Below, piece after piece: positions 57,282 through 64,000 of a DNA stretch of 64,000 bases (positions within the stretch are counted from its first letter, which is position 1; each line of letters starts with the position of its first letter). The stretch lies in assembly GCA_963776735.1 (NCBI GenBank), contig CAVZNV010000022.1, positions 186,001 through 250,000 of the forward strand. Reading direction: 5' to 3'. Made by a program: the position numbers and the translations under genes. Source of the DNA: PALSA-612 sp963776735. GTDB taxonomy: Bacteria > Actinomycetota > Thermoleophilia > Gaiellales > Gaiellaceae. The notes beneath the pieces were generated by a model, which saw only the letters and a program-made list of their open reading frames with translations, ran no database searches and was not told the DNA's origin.

Positions 57282-57707
57282 ATGCCTGCGACGACCAACG
57301 TGACGAAGTCGGCCGCCGAGCTCCGCAACGTGCTCGGCCGGCTCGTCCGGCGGCTCCGCGCCGAGAACACCTTCCCGCTCTCGCACGGCACCGTCCTCGC
57401 CCGGCTCGAGAGCGAAGGCCCGCAGACGACCAGCGCGCTGGCCGCGGCCGAGCGTGTCCGCCCGCAGTCGATGGCGCACACGATCGCCGAGCTCAAATCC
57501 GCCGGGTACGTCGCGCGCCGCCCGCACCCGCTCGACAGGCGCCAGATCCTGATCGAGCTCACCGACGAAGGGCTCGCGCGCTTCCAGGACGACCGGCGGC
57601 GCCGCGAGGGCTGGCTCGCCGAGGCGATCGCGACGCAGCTCACCGCCGAGGAGCAAGAGATCCTGATCCGGGCCGTGCCGCTGCTCGACCGGCTCACCCA
57701 AAGCTAG
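57282..57707 (+). CDS. MarR-family regulator
   Basis: From the ATG at 57282 the product is 141 residues (a TTG at 57276 is in frame). The HTH is SHGTVLARLESEGPQTTSALA, RVRPQSMAHTIAELKSAGYVARR, and the wing PHPLDRRQILIELTDEG. It is divergent from an MFS exporter and followed after 12 bases by a metallo-hydrolase gene on the same strand. Confidence 0.9.
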   Translation: MPATTNVTKSAAELRNVLGRLVRRLRAENTFPLSHGTVLARLESEGPQTTSALAAAERVRPQSMAHTIAELKSAGYVARRPHPLDRRQILIELTDEGLARFQDDRRRREGWLAEAIATQLTAEEQEILIRAVPLLDRLTQS

Positions 57708-57719
57708 GGGAGGACTGCA

Positions 57720-58400
57720 ATGCGCATCCGCTGGTACGGCCAATCCGCCTTCCTGCTCTCGGGCGAGCAGACGGTGCTGATCGACCCGTTCGGGGCCATC
57801 GGCGAACAGGCCAAGGCACGCGGGATGACCTTCGACTACCCGGAGATCGAGCCGGTCGCAGCCGACGTGCTGCTGATCACGCACGAGCACGGCGACCACA
57901 ACGGCGTGGAATGCGCCATCGGCTCGCCGGCGACGTTCCGCTCGACTGCGGGCACGTTCGAGTCGCCGATCGGCGAGATCGTCGGCGTCGCCTCCGAACA
58001 CGACGACGTCGCCGGCACCCAGCGCGGGCCGAACACGATCTTCCGCTTCGAGCTCGACGGGCTCCGCTTCTGCCACCTCGGCGACTTCGGCCAGCCCGCG
58101 CTGCGCCCGGAGCAGGCGCAGGCGATCGGCGAGGTCGACGTGCTGTTCGTACCTGCCGGTGGCGGGCCGACGATCGGCGGCGGCCCAGCGGCCGAACTCG
58201 TGAGGGCGCTCTGGCCGCGACTCGTCGTCCCGATGCACTACAAGACGCCCGCGATCGGCTTCCTCGATCCACCGGACGCGTTCCTCGATGCCCTCGGGGC
58301 GCCGGTGGAGCAGGTCGAATCGGAGTTCGACCCGGCCGCTGTCCTCGGTGACTCCGACGGCACGAGAGTCGCGCTGGCGGCGGCACCGGTCAGCGGCTGA
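57720..58400 (+). CDS. MBL-fold metallo-hydrolase (UlaG/YhfI-like)
   Basis: The 226-residue protein has a metallo-beta-lactamase fold: IRWYGQSAFLLSGEQTVLIDPF, the zinc motif ITHEHGDHNG, CHLGDFG, VPAGGGPTIGGGPAAEL and PMHYKTPAIGF. These resemble the UlaG-like and RNase-Z-type small hydrolases rather than beta-lactamases. The start is fixed by AGGGGAGG. It is in an operon with marR and could process a metabolite related to the exporter substrate. It overlaps the convergent ybaK by 11 bases. Confidence 0.88.
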   Translation: MRIRWYGQSAFLLSGEQTVLIDPFGAIGEQAKARGMTFDYPEIEPVAADVLLITHEHGDHNGVECAIGSPATFRSTAGTFESPIGEIVGVASEHDDVAGTQRGPNTIFRFELDGLRFCHLGDFGQPALRPEQAQAIGEVDVLFVPAGGGPTIGGGPAAELVRALWPRLVVPMHYKTPAIGFLDPPDAFLDALGAPVEQVESEFDPAAVLGDSDGTRVALAAAPVSG

Positions 58401-58845
58401 CCGCGGCTACGCGCGCGTCCGTCAAACGCGCGAGGTCGCGCGGGTCGAGCTCGATCTCGAGCCCGCGCCTGCCGGCGCTGACGAAGATCGTCTCGTGGTG
58501 GAGCGCCGACGCGTCGAGATGGAGCGGCAGGCGTTTCCGCTGGCCAAGCGGGCTGATCCCTCCGGCCACGTAACCGGTCGCCGACTCGGCACGGCCCATG
58601 TCGGCGAGCTCGGCTCGCTTGCCGAGCGCCTTCAGGTCGAGCCGGGCGGCCGCGGGAATGACCGCGACCTCGAGCCGCCCGTCGACGGAGACCACGAGCG
58701 TCTTGAACACGCGCGCAGCGTCGACGCCCAGCTTCTCCACGGCCTCGAGCCCGTACGATTCGGCCGCCTCCTCGTGCTCGTACTCGTGGACCCGGAAGTC
58801 GATCCCGGCCCGTTCCGCCGCGGTGATCGCGGGCGTCCTCGCCAT
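58390..58845 (-). CDS. ybaK: Cys-tRNA(Pro)/Cys-tRNA(Cys) deacylase YbaK
   Basis: The 151-residue protein has the YbaK/EbsC fold: VHEYEHEEAAESYGLEAVEKLG, the conserved Lys in RVFKTLVV, and the GYVAGGISPLGQRKRLP motif with the essential GGxSP. It clears Cys mischarged on tRNA(Pro) in trans. It overlaps the upstream P-loop kinase by one base (TGATG) and so is co-transcribed with it. Confidence 0.93.
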   Translation of the reverse strand: MARTPAITAAERAGIDFRVHEYEHEEAAESYGLEAVEKLGVDAARVFKTLVVSVDGRLEVAVIPAAARLDLKALGKRAELADMGRAESATGYVAGGISPLGQRKRLPLHLDASALHHETIFVSAGRRGLEIELDPRDLARLTDARVAAVSR

Positions 58846-59810
58846 CAGGCCGCCTCATGCCCGTCCGCGAGCAGTCGGGCGTCTCCTGCGAACGCCTGCG
58901 CGGCCGCGTCCAGCGTCGCGCTCGTCCGACCGAGGCAGCCGCTCGCGCCGCACTCGCAGCCGAACGGCACCGGCGACGCGGCCGGGTCGCCGGCGCCCGG
59001 CACCCGCGAGAAGTAAGCGGACACCTGCCGGTGCACCTGGCGGTTGTGGCGCCGCCGCAGCTCGAAGCGCGCCGCAGCCGTCGACGCGCGCGGCCCGGCG
59101 GCGATCGCCTCGCCAAACGCTTGCTCGACCTCGGCCGCGACCTCGAGCAGCCCACGCGACTCGTCGACGCGGATCACGCGGAAGCCTCGCTCGCGCGCGC
59201 CATGCTCGATCAGCTCGCCGACGGCGACCTCGCGCTGGACTCGGTTTTCCAGCGCACGCTCCGGATCGGACGTCCGTTCGAACGAGATTCGCGGGCGTTC
59301 CAGCAGCCGAGCGCGCTGGAACTCCGGACTCGGGACGAGCCAAACGGCGTGCCCGGGACCGGCGACCCGATCGGCGACGAGCCACGGCAGGAGCGGCGTG
59401 CCTTCCGCGACGACGAGCGGCGAATCAGGCAGCGCCTCGATGTCCTCGAGCATCAGCCGGCACCGCTCCGCGTTCGCGTCCAGCGTCCGGCGAACGATCT
59501 CGTCGGGCTCGGTGAGCCACTGCTCGTCGGGTGTCGCGGTCTCCCAGAACGTCCCGGCCGTCCACCCGCGCTCGACCGCCTTGTCATGGTGCTCCCAGGT
59601 GTGGAGGTCGGAGTTGTAGGCGCGCAAGTCGCGCCGGCCTGCGAGCAGCAGCGCGATCGAGGTCTTCCCCGAGCAGGGCGGCCCGCCGAGCCAGAGAACG
59701 TGCGGAAGCGGCGCCGCGGCTACGGGCCGACCAGCTCCCGGAACGCCGGGCCGTCGCGGATCGGGTCGAAATCGGTGTCCTGCCGGGCCATCTCGCGACA
59801 GCCGTCCCAC
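58845..59810 (-). CDS. P-loop kinase-like protein, start uncertain
   Basis: The real domain begins at LPHVLWLGGPPCSGKTS (Walker A, encoded near 59710-59680). It continues through EGTPLLPWLVADRV and a C-terminal Cys-containing segment CECGASGCLGRTS. It looks like a small-molecule or gluconate-type kinase. No ATG, GTG or TTG lies in frame between the domain and the upstream gene end. The nearest is the GTG at 59810, which would overlap the GFA-TPR gene by 91 bases, so the true start is uncertain. Followed by ybaK. Confidence 0.72.
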   Translation of the reverse strand: MGRLSRDGPAGHRFRPDPRRPGVPGAGRPVAAAPLPHVLWLGGPPCSGKTSIALLLAGRRDLRAYNSDLHTWEHHDKAVERGWTAGTFWETATPDEQWLTEPDEIVRRTLDANAERCRLMLEDIEALPDSPLVVAEGTPLLPWLVADRVAGPGHAVWLVPSPEFQRARLLERPRISFERTSDPERALENRVQREVAVGELIEHGARERGFRVIRVDESRGLLEVAAEVEQAFGEAIAAGPRASTAAARFELRRRHNRQVHRQVSAYFSRVPGAGDPAASPVPFGCECGASGCLGRTSATLDAAAQAFAGDARLLADGHEAA

Positions 59811-60397
59811 ATGTCGATCGCGCGGCGCAGGTGCTCGACGGCGTCTGCCGACCGGCCGGCGAGGCTCTCGCAGCACGCGACGTTGAAGTAGAGGTACGGC
59901 TGATCCGGGCGTGCCTCGATCAGCTCCTTGCCCCGATCGGCCGCCTCCGCGTACCGACCGGCCACGTAGAGCGGCCGCGCCGAGTCCCAGAGCTCCGGCG
60001 CGTACTGGATGATCGAGTCCGGCAGACCGACCCACGCATGCCGTCGCGAGTCGTAGCCGGACTCGGTCGGCTGTGGGAAGGCCGGGTCGGCGAAGGCGCC
60101 GACGAAGACGACGACCCGGTCAGGCTCGTCGGGCTCGGTCTGGAAGACGGACGAGCCGCAGTCGGGACAGAAGTGGAAGACGTGCTCCTTGCGGTCGGCC
60201 TCGTCCGAGACGCGCGAGAAGTCGTCGAAGCGTCCGTGAACCTGCACCTGGTCGGGCCGGAAGCCGGCCTGCACACCGAACGCGCTGCCCGTCCGGCGCT
60301 GGCACGGCAGGCAGTTGCAGATCGAGACGCGGATCGGCTCGCCCTCGACCTCGAGCCGGAGCTGGCCGCAGTGACAGGCTGCCTCGCGGGTCGGCAT
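59720..60397 (-). CDS. GFA-domain protein fused to a short helical repeat
   Basis: From ATG 60397 the product is 225 residues. Residues 1-125 are a glutathione-dependent formaldehyde-activating (GFA)-type zinc domain: ACHCGQL (Cys8, Cys10), ICNCLPCQRRTGSAF (Cys27, Cys29, Cys32), HFCPDCGSSVF (Cys77, Cys80). Residues about 145-225 are TPR-like helices (PLYVAGRYAEAADRGKELIE, QPYLYFNVACCESLAG, AVEHLRRAIDMW). The combination suggests a thiol-adduct or scaffold protein rather than a classic enzyme. Confidence 0.85.
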   Translation of the reverse strand: MPTREAACHCGQLRLEVEGEPIRVSICNCLPCQRRTGSAFGVQAGFRPDQVQVHGRFDDFSRVSDEADRKEHVFHFCPDCGSSVFQTEPDEPDRVVVFVGAFADPAFPQPTESGYDSRRHAWVGLPDSIIQYAPELWDSARPLYVAGRYAEAADRGKELIEARPDQPYLYFNVACCESLAGRSADAVEHLRRAIDMWDGCREMARQDTDFDPIRDGPAFRELVGP

Positions 60398-60433
60398 CGC
60401 CGCAAAACCTAGCGACGTGCGACGATCCCGGGC

Positions 60434-60646
60434 GTGATCGAGGCGAGCCTCACCACGAGCTCGCCCGGCGAGTTCGTCACCCTCGTCGCGATCAGCGCCG
60501 CGCTCGCGATGCTGATCTTCCGGCACGCCGACCGCCGCGGGAACCGCCACGCCACCGCCTGGGGCATTTTCACGTTTCTGGCGGTGACCATCGCGATCCC
60601 GATCTACTTCATCCGCTACTGGCTGCGGACCCGCGACGGAGGCTAG
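60434..60646 (+). CDS. small two-span membrane protein
   Basis: A GTG at 60434 opens a 70-residue frame. It has two hydrophobic segments (EFVTLVAISAALAMLIF and WGIFTFLAVTIAIPIYFI) joined by a basic loop (HADRRGNRHATA). Function unknown. Divergent from the GFA-TPR gene; the last 4 bases (CTAG) are shared with the convergent GNAT gene. Confidence 0.65.
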   Translation: MIEASLTTSSPGEFVTLVAISAALAMLIFRHADRRGNRHATAWGIFTFLAVTIAIPIYFIRYWLRTRDGG

Positions 60647-61215
60647 GCGGGCGCAACGATCCTGGTCATGACCCAGCGGTGCTTGCCGATCTGCCGGTCA
60701 CGCACGAAGCCGAGCTGCTCGTAGGTGGAGAGCGCGCCGTTGAAGAGGAAGCCGGCCGGCACCGACGCGGCGTCCTCCGGGTAGCCCTCGACGATGCCGC
60801 CGCCGAGGCCCGCGATCAGCTCGAGCGCGCCCGCCAGACCCGCCGTGGCCACGCCCTTGCGACGGTGGCCCTTGCCGACGAAGTTGCAGGCGATGCGCCA
60901 GTCCGGCGAGTCGGTAAGACCCTTCTCGTACGCGGCGCGGCTCTTGATCTTCGGCAGCTCGGCGGGCGATCCGAACTGGCACCAGCCGAGGCAGTCGTCC
61001 CCGTCGAAGACGAGCGCTGCATGGGCCGTCCCTGCCCGGACCCGTTCGAGCTTCCGTTCGCGGTTCACCGTCGGCGGGGTGTTGCCGACCCCGTCGGGGT
61101 GGAAGCCCATGCACCAGCAGCCGCCGAAGACGCCGTTGTTCGCTTCCACGAGCTCGGCGAAGGCGTCCCACGTCGACTCGTCCAGCGCCTTGATCGTGAA
61201 CGCCCCCGCGGCCAC
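60643..61215 (-). CDS. GNAT-like acetyltransferase, Trp/Cys-rich N-terminus
   Basis: The 190-residue protein has an unusual FGGCWCMGFHPDG segment at about 30-42, then DDCLGWCQFGSPAEL and the acetyl-CoA loop VGKGHRRKGVATAGLAGAL. The C-terminus GFLFNGALSTYEQLGF is a typical GNAT ending. It matches a family of GNATs with conserved Cys/Trp near the acceptor site. Substrate unknown. Confidence 0.87.
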   Translation of the reverse strand: MAAGAFTIKALDESTWDAFAELVEANNGVFGGCWCMGFHPDGVGNTPPTVNRERKLERVRAGTAHAALVFDGDDCLGWCQFGSPAELPKIKSRAAYEKGLTDSPDWRIACNFVGKGHRRKGVATAGLAGALELIAGLGGGIVEGYPEDAASVPAGFLFNGALSTYEQLGFVRDRQIGKHRWVMTRIVAPA

Positions 61216-61251
61216 GCGTCCACACTAGCCCCCGGAAGATAGAGTCGCCCC

Positions 61252-61881
61252 GTGGCGCTGACGCTCTACGACTTCCCCACCTCGGGGAACGCGCGGAAGG
61301 TGCGGCTGCTGCTCGCAGAGCTCGGGCTCGAGTTCGAGCATGTGCCCGTCCCGCGGGCGCGGCCTCGCCCAGACTGGTACCTGGAGCTGAACCCGTTCGG
61401 CGGCGTACCCGCGATCAAGGACGGCGAGCTCGTGCTGGCGGAGTCGCAGGCGATCCTCCGCTATCTGGCTGCTCGCGAGGGCCGCGACGACCTGTATCCG
61501 AGCGACCTCGCCGCCAGAGCGCGCGTCGACTGGGCGCTCGACGCCTGGGCGACGATGATGTTCCCTCGGATCGTCCCGCTCTATCGTGTGCTCGTTGCCG
61601 AGACCCGCGACGAGGCGGGCACGCCGCACCCGGAGAACGCCGACCCGGAGCGGGTCGAGCGCGAGCTTCCGGGCGCGCGCGAGGGCTTCGAGCTGTTCGA
61701 GCGCTTCGTTGCCGACGACGGCACCGTGACCGGCGGCGCCTTCACGATCGCCGATTGCGCCTGCGGCCCGGTGCTGCTCACCGTCGTCGGCTGGCCGCTC
61801 GACCTCGCGGCGGAGTTTCCGCGGACCGAGAAGATCCGCGCCGCCGTGGCCGGCCGCCCGAGCGCGTCGGCACTCTCCTAG
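61252..61881 (+). CDS. glutathione S-transferase-like protein
   Basis: The 209-residue protein has an N-terminal thioredoxin-like domain with LYDFPTSGNARKVRLLLAELGLEFE and NPFGGVPAIKDGELVLAESQAILRYLA (glutathione-binding cis-Pro and SES-type acidic loop). An all-helical C-terminal domain follows. Actinobacteria normally use mycothiol, so the thiol cofactor may differ or be supplied. GTG start; CTAG shared with the convergent YjbR-like gene. Confidence 0.9.
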   Translation: MALTLYDFPTSGNARKVRLLLAELGLEFEHVPVPRARPRPDWYLELNPFGGVPAIKDGELVLAESQAILRYLAAREGRDDLYPSDLAARARVDWALDAWATMMFPRIVPLYRVLVAETRDEAGTPHPENADPERVERELPGAREGFELFERFVADDGTVTGGAFTIADCACGPVLLTVVGWPLDLAAEFPRTEKIRAAVAGRPSASALS

Positions 61882-62183
61882 CGTCCCGACTGCAGCTCCC
61901 AGGCGCTGATGACGGCGTCCTCGACGGCATCGGCGTTGCCGCGTTCGAGGTCTGCGACGACCATCATGTGCTTCGCGAAGCGCCCCGGCGCCGTGAACGT
62001 CTCGGGAAACGACTGGAGCAGGAAGTCCCGGAGCTCGAACGACGCGCGGATGACGACGTGCGTGTCGTCCAGCTGCCGCGCGACCAACCGCCCGCGGTAG
62101 CGCCAGTTCAGCTTGCCTTCGCGGCGACTCTCGGAGACGCCCTCGAGCTGGGCCGCCAGCCGGCTGACGTCGGCGAGCTCCAT
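61878..62183 (-). CDS. MmcQ/YjbR-like small DNA-binding-fold protein
   Basis: A 101-residue protein with the YjbR pattern. It opens WRYRGRLVARQLDDTHVVIR, followed by FPETFTAPGRFAKHMMVVADLE and the C-terminal AISAWELQ helix. MmcQ/YjbR proteins adopt a CyaY-like DNA-binding-like fold; the ligand is unknown. The ATG at 62183 is chosen because homology starts there. It is divergent from the DUF1348 gene at 62207, leaving 23 bases. Confidence 0.85.
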   Translation of the reverse strand: MELADVSRLAAQLEGVSESRREGKLNWRYRGRLVARQLDDTHVVIRASFELRDFLLQSFPETFTAPGRFAKHMMVVADLERGNADAVEDAVISAWELQSGR

Positions 62184-62206
62184 CGTCCGGAAAGTAGCCT
62201 CTCCGG

Positions 62207-62638
62207 ATGAGCACGCCCGAGACGAGGCCACCGGTCCCGCCGTTCACCGAGGAGACAGCACGTCAGAAGGTACAGGCCGCCGAGGACGCGTGGAACACAC
62301 GCGACCCGGAGCGCGTCGCGCTCGCCTACACGCCTGACTCGAAGTGGCGCAACCGTGACGAGTTCTTCGAGGGCCGTGACGCGATCGTCGACTTCCTTCG
62401 CTGCAAGTGGAGCCGCGAGCTCGACTACCGGCTGAAGAAGGAGCTCTGGTGCTTCGCCGGCAATCGCATCTCGGTGCGCTTCGAGTACGAGTCGCGCGAC
62501 CCGGACGGCCAGTGGTGGCGGAGCCACGGCAACGAGCACTGGGAGTTCGACGACCACGGCCTCATGCGCCGTCGCGACGCCAGCATCAACGACTATCCGA
62601 TCGAGCCGGACGAGCGCCGCATCGCCACCGACAACTGA
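62207..62638 (+). CDS. DUF1348/NTF2-like protein
   Basis: The 143-residue protein has AEDAWNTRDPERVALAYTPDSKWRNR, FFEGRDAIVDFLRCKWSRELDYRLKKELW and the YESRDPDGQWWRSHGNEHWEFD segments of DUF1348. This is an NTF2-like family with a deep cone-shaped pocket. Function unknown. Followed after 14 bases by the DUF1801 gene. Confidence 0.92.
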   Translation: MSTPETRPPVPPFTEETARQKVQAAEDAWNTRDPERVALAYTPDSKWRNRDEFFEGRDAIVDFLRCKWSRELDYRLKKELWCFAGNRISVRFEYESRDPDGQWWRSHGNEHWEFDDHGLMRRRDASINDYPIEPDERRIATDN

Positions 62639-62652
62639 ACGAAAGGAGCTCC

Positions 62653-63099
62653 ATGAGTCCTGCCGCCGACAAAGGAAAGAAGCCCGCCGCGGCCACGAAG
62701 AAACCAGGCTTCTCCGCGGAGGAGAAGGCCGCGATGAGGGCTCGCGCGAAGGAGCTGAAAACCGCGGCCGAGGGCGAAGACGCCGTTCGCGCCGCGCTTG
62801 CCGGCATGTCGCCGCGCGACCGCGCCATCGGCAAGCGGGTGCACGCGATCGTCAAGGACGCCGCACCCGATCTCACGCCGAAGACCTGGTACGGAATGCC
62901 GGCCTACGCCAGGGACGGCAAGGTCGTCTGCTTCTTCCGCGACGCCGGGAAATTCAAGGAGCGGTACGCGATGCTCGGCTTCAACGACAGTGCCAAGCTC
63001 GACCAGGGCGCGATGTGGCCGGTCGCGTTCGCCCTGAAAGAGCTCACCGCTGCCGAGGAGAAGAAGATCCGCGCGCTGGTGAAGAAGGCCGTCAGATGA
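62653..63099 (+). CDS. DUF1801/YdhG-like protein
   Basis: From ATG 62653 (AAAGGAG 6 bases upstream) the product is 148 residues. It has a Lys/Ala-rich N-terminus like that of nucleoid proteins (KGKKPAAATKKPGFS) and a YdhG/DUF1801 fold (VHAIVKDAAPDLTPKTWYGMPAYARDG, VVCFFRDAGKFKERYAMLGF). The Lys-rich tail of the first 40 residues could bind nucleic acid. Its end overlaps the convergent opcA gene by 8 bases. Confidence 0.85.
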   Translation: MSPAADKGKKPAAATKKPGFSAEEKAAMRARAKELKTAAEGEDAVRAALAGMSPRDRAIGKRVHAIVKDAAPDLTPKTWYGMPAYARDGKVVCFFRDAGKFKERYAMLGFNDSAKLDQGAMWPVAFALKELTAAEEKKIRALVKKAVR

Positions 63100-64000
63100 G
63101 CTGCGCCTGCGCAGCGGCGACTGCGGCCTGCTCGTAGACACGGTCGCGGTCGTACTCGTCCAGCTCGTCGGAGAGCAGCTCGCTCGAGCTCGGCGGGTCC
63201 CCCGGCGGCAGCGGCACCGGCTCGCCGTCGAGCGCCACGCCCTCGAGACGCTCGGCGGGCTCGTGCTCGAGGCCGACCGGGTGCCCGAGACGTGACGCAA
63301 GCCAGCCGCGGAGGAGATGCGCCTGTGCCTCGGTGGCTCGCACGCGAATCGTCCGGACGCTTGCGATCTCCGGCCAGAACGTCGCCAGGTGGGCGCGCCA
63401 GCGGCTCGTCCGCGCCCAGGCGATGTCGGAAACCGCCGCCTTGTCGAACAACCCGGACAACTCGGCGTACGGCCGCGGCAGCCCCGGCCATTCGGTGCTG
63501 TCGACGATCAGGCGGTCGGTCACGTCGACGAGCTGCTCCAGCTCGCTGCTCCCGAACGGCGGCAGGCCTCGCCAGCGCAGGAACACGGGCAGGTCGAAGA
63601 CGAGCAGCGGCTCGACGATGCTCGCCGGCGCCCTGGTGCGCTCCCCGAGTAGGTGCAGCTCCACGACCTCGGTGGCAATGTCGCCCTCGTCCTCCCCGCC
63701 CGAGAACTGCTCGAGCCGGACGACCGCGTCCAGCCGATCGCTGCCCGCGTCCGGTTGCGGGACGAGCAGGATCGTCCGCGACGGGTGCCGCTCGCCCAGA
63801 CCGGCCAGAGTTTCGCGGCCGCGCTCGACCCACTCCGGCGGGAGCCACGCCAGGTGCGTCATCACGCTCGTCCGCAGCAGCGGCGTCCCCTCCGGATCCT
63901 CGCTGCGCAGGTCGGCGAGCGCCCGCTCGATCTGGCCGATGGTCACGTTCTCGCCTGACCAGCGCCTGACGGCGTGGCCGGAGGTCAGTGCCGCCGCCAC
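63092..64000 (-). CDS. opcA: OpcA-like glucose-6-phosphate dehydrogenase assembly protein (truncated by window edge)
   Basis: About 300 residues of the product are visible and the frame is open to the window edge, so the 5' end may be incomplete. The sequence shows TSVMTHLAWLPPEW, RHPSRTILLV, VPVFLRWRGLPPF and LIVDSTEWPGLP, which match OpcA, the protein that activates and assembles glucose-6-phosphate dehydrogenase in cyanobacteria and actinobacteria. In those genomes it lies next to zwf, which would be outside the window. Confidence 0.88.
   Translation of the reverse strand: MAAALTSGHAVRRWSGENVTIGQIERALADLRSEDPEGTPLLRTSVMTHLAWLPPEWVERGRETLAGLGERHPSRTILLVPQPDAGSDRLDAVVRLEQFSGGEDEGDIATEVVELHLLGERTRAPASIVEPLLVFDLPVFLRWRGLPPFGSSELEQLVDVTDRLIVDSTEWPGLPRPYAELSGLFDKAAVSDIAWARTSRWRAHLATFWPEIASVRTIRVRATEAQAHLLRGWLASRLGHPVGLEHEPAERLEGVALDGEPVPLPPGDPPSSSELLSDELDEYDRDRVYEQAAVAAAQAQLI

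Noticed and set aside
1..64000. CRISPR arrays, insertion sequences, prophage or integrase genes
   Set aside because: No regularly spaced repeats, transposase or integrase motifs were seen on reading both strands.

Overview
The window is 64 kb of very GC-rich chromosome with dense genes, many GTG starts and many 4-base overlaps. The ruvC-ruvA-ruvB/yebC/pdxT/pdxS neighbourhood, an F420-type LLM oxidoreductase, an Rpf-like transglycosylase, an OpcA protein, a CGAAC-N4-GTTCG LexA box and several streptomycin/aminoglycoside-kinase-like proteins point to an actinobacterium. The style suggests the deep-branching Thermoleophilia (Gaiellales/Solirubrobacterales), but that placement is inference. I see no prophage, insertion sequence, CRISPR array or rRNA. 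One tRNA (CAT anticodon) is present.

Layout. 0-6.6 kb (minus strand): a vitamin B6 and recombination block, pdxS-pdxT-yebC, then a secreted propeller/PKD protein bracketed by hairpins, then ruvC-ruvA-ruvB and a small conserved partner. 6.7-20 kb: hydrolases, a membrane Ser/Thr kinase with a discoidin-like exterior divergent from an S10 peptidase, a LuxR-type regulator, secreted proteins, the tRNA, YjbQ, an Rpf-like enzyme, a Rieske oxygenase, cupin, LLM and AhpD-like enzymes, a phosphotransferase and an amidohydrolase. 20.4-25.2 kb: a lipid-modification locus, with a desaturase divergent from an overlapping operon of FAD oxidoreductase, DUF1365, cyclopropane-synthase-family methyltransferase and acyltransferase. 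25.2-25.7 kb: a cold-shock protein followed after 2 bases by an IF-1 gene whose only sensible start codon is ATC. 26-40 kb: kinases, MarR, a secreted glycosidase, a repetitive secreted protein, CBS and rhodanese proteins, a signal peptidase homologue lacking its catalytic residues, a frameshifted patatin gene, acyltransferase, DUF5996, a UBP zinc finger and DUF1275. 40-46 kb and 51-58 kb: four large MFS exporters with MarR/TetR regulators and palindromic operators. 46-51 kb: a HAD enzyme, a flippase, a MoaD-like protein with a propeller partner, and SOS-controlled dinB. 58-64 kb: ybaK, a P-loop kinase, a GFA-TPR fusion, GNAT, GST, YjbR, DUF1348, DUF1801 and the start of an opcA gene.

The most unusual observations are: (1) infA with an ATC start; (2) a rhodanese-CBS gene with an in-frame TGA inside the rhodanese active-site loop, where I remember relatives carrying cysteine; (3) the lipid locus resembling methylated/furan fatty acid genes; (4) an alpha/beta-hydrolase fused to a LuxR HTH with a three-half-site operator; (5) a perfect 44-base palindrome with a nearby partial copy; (6) seven convergent gene pairs whose two stop codons are the same CTAG. 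All calls were made by reading the sequence; no database search was possible.
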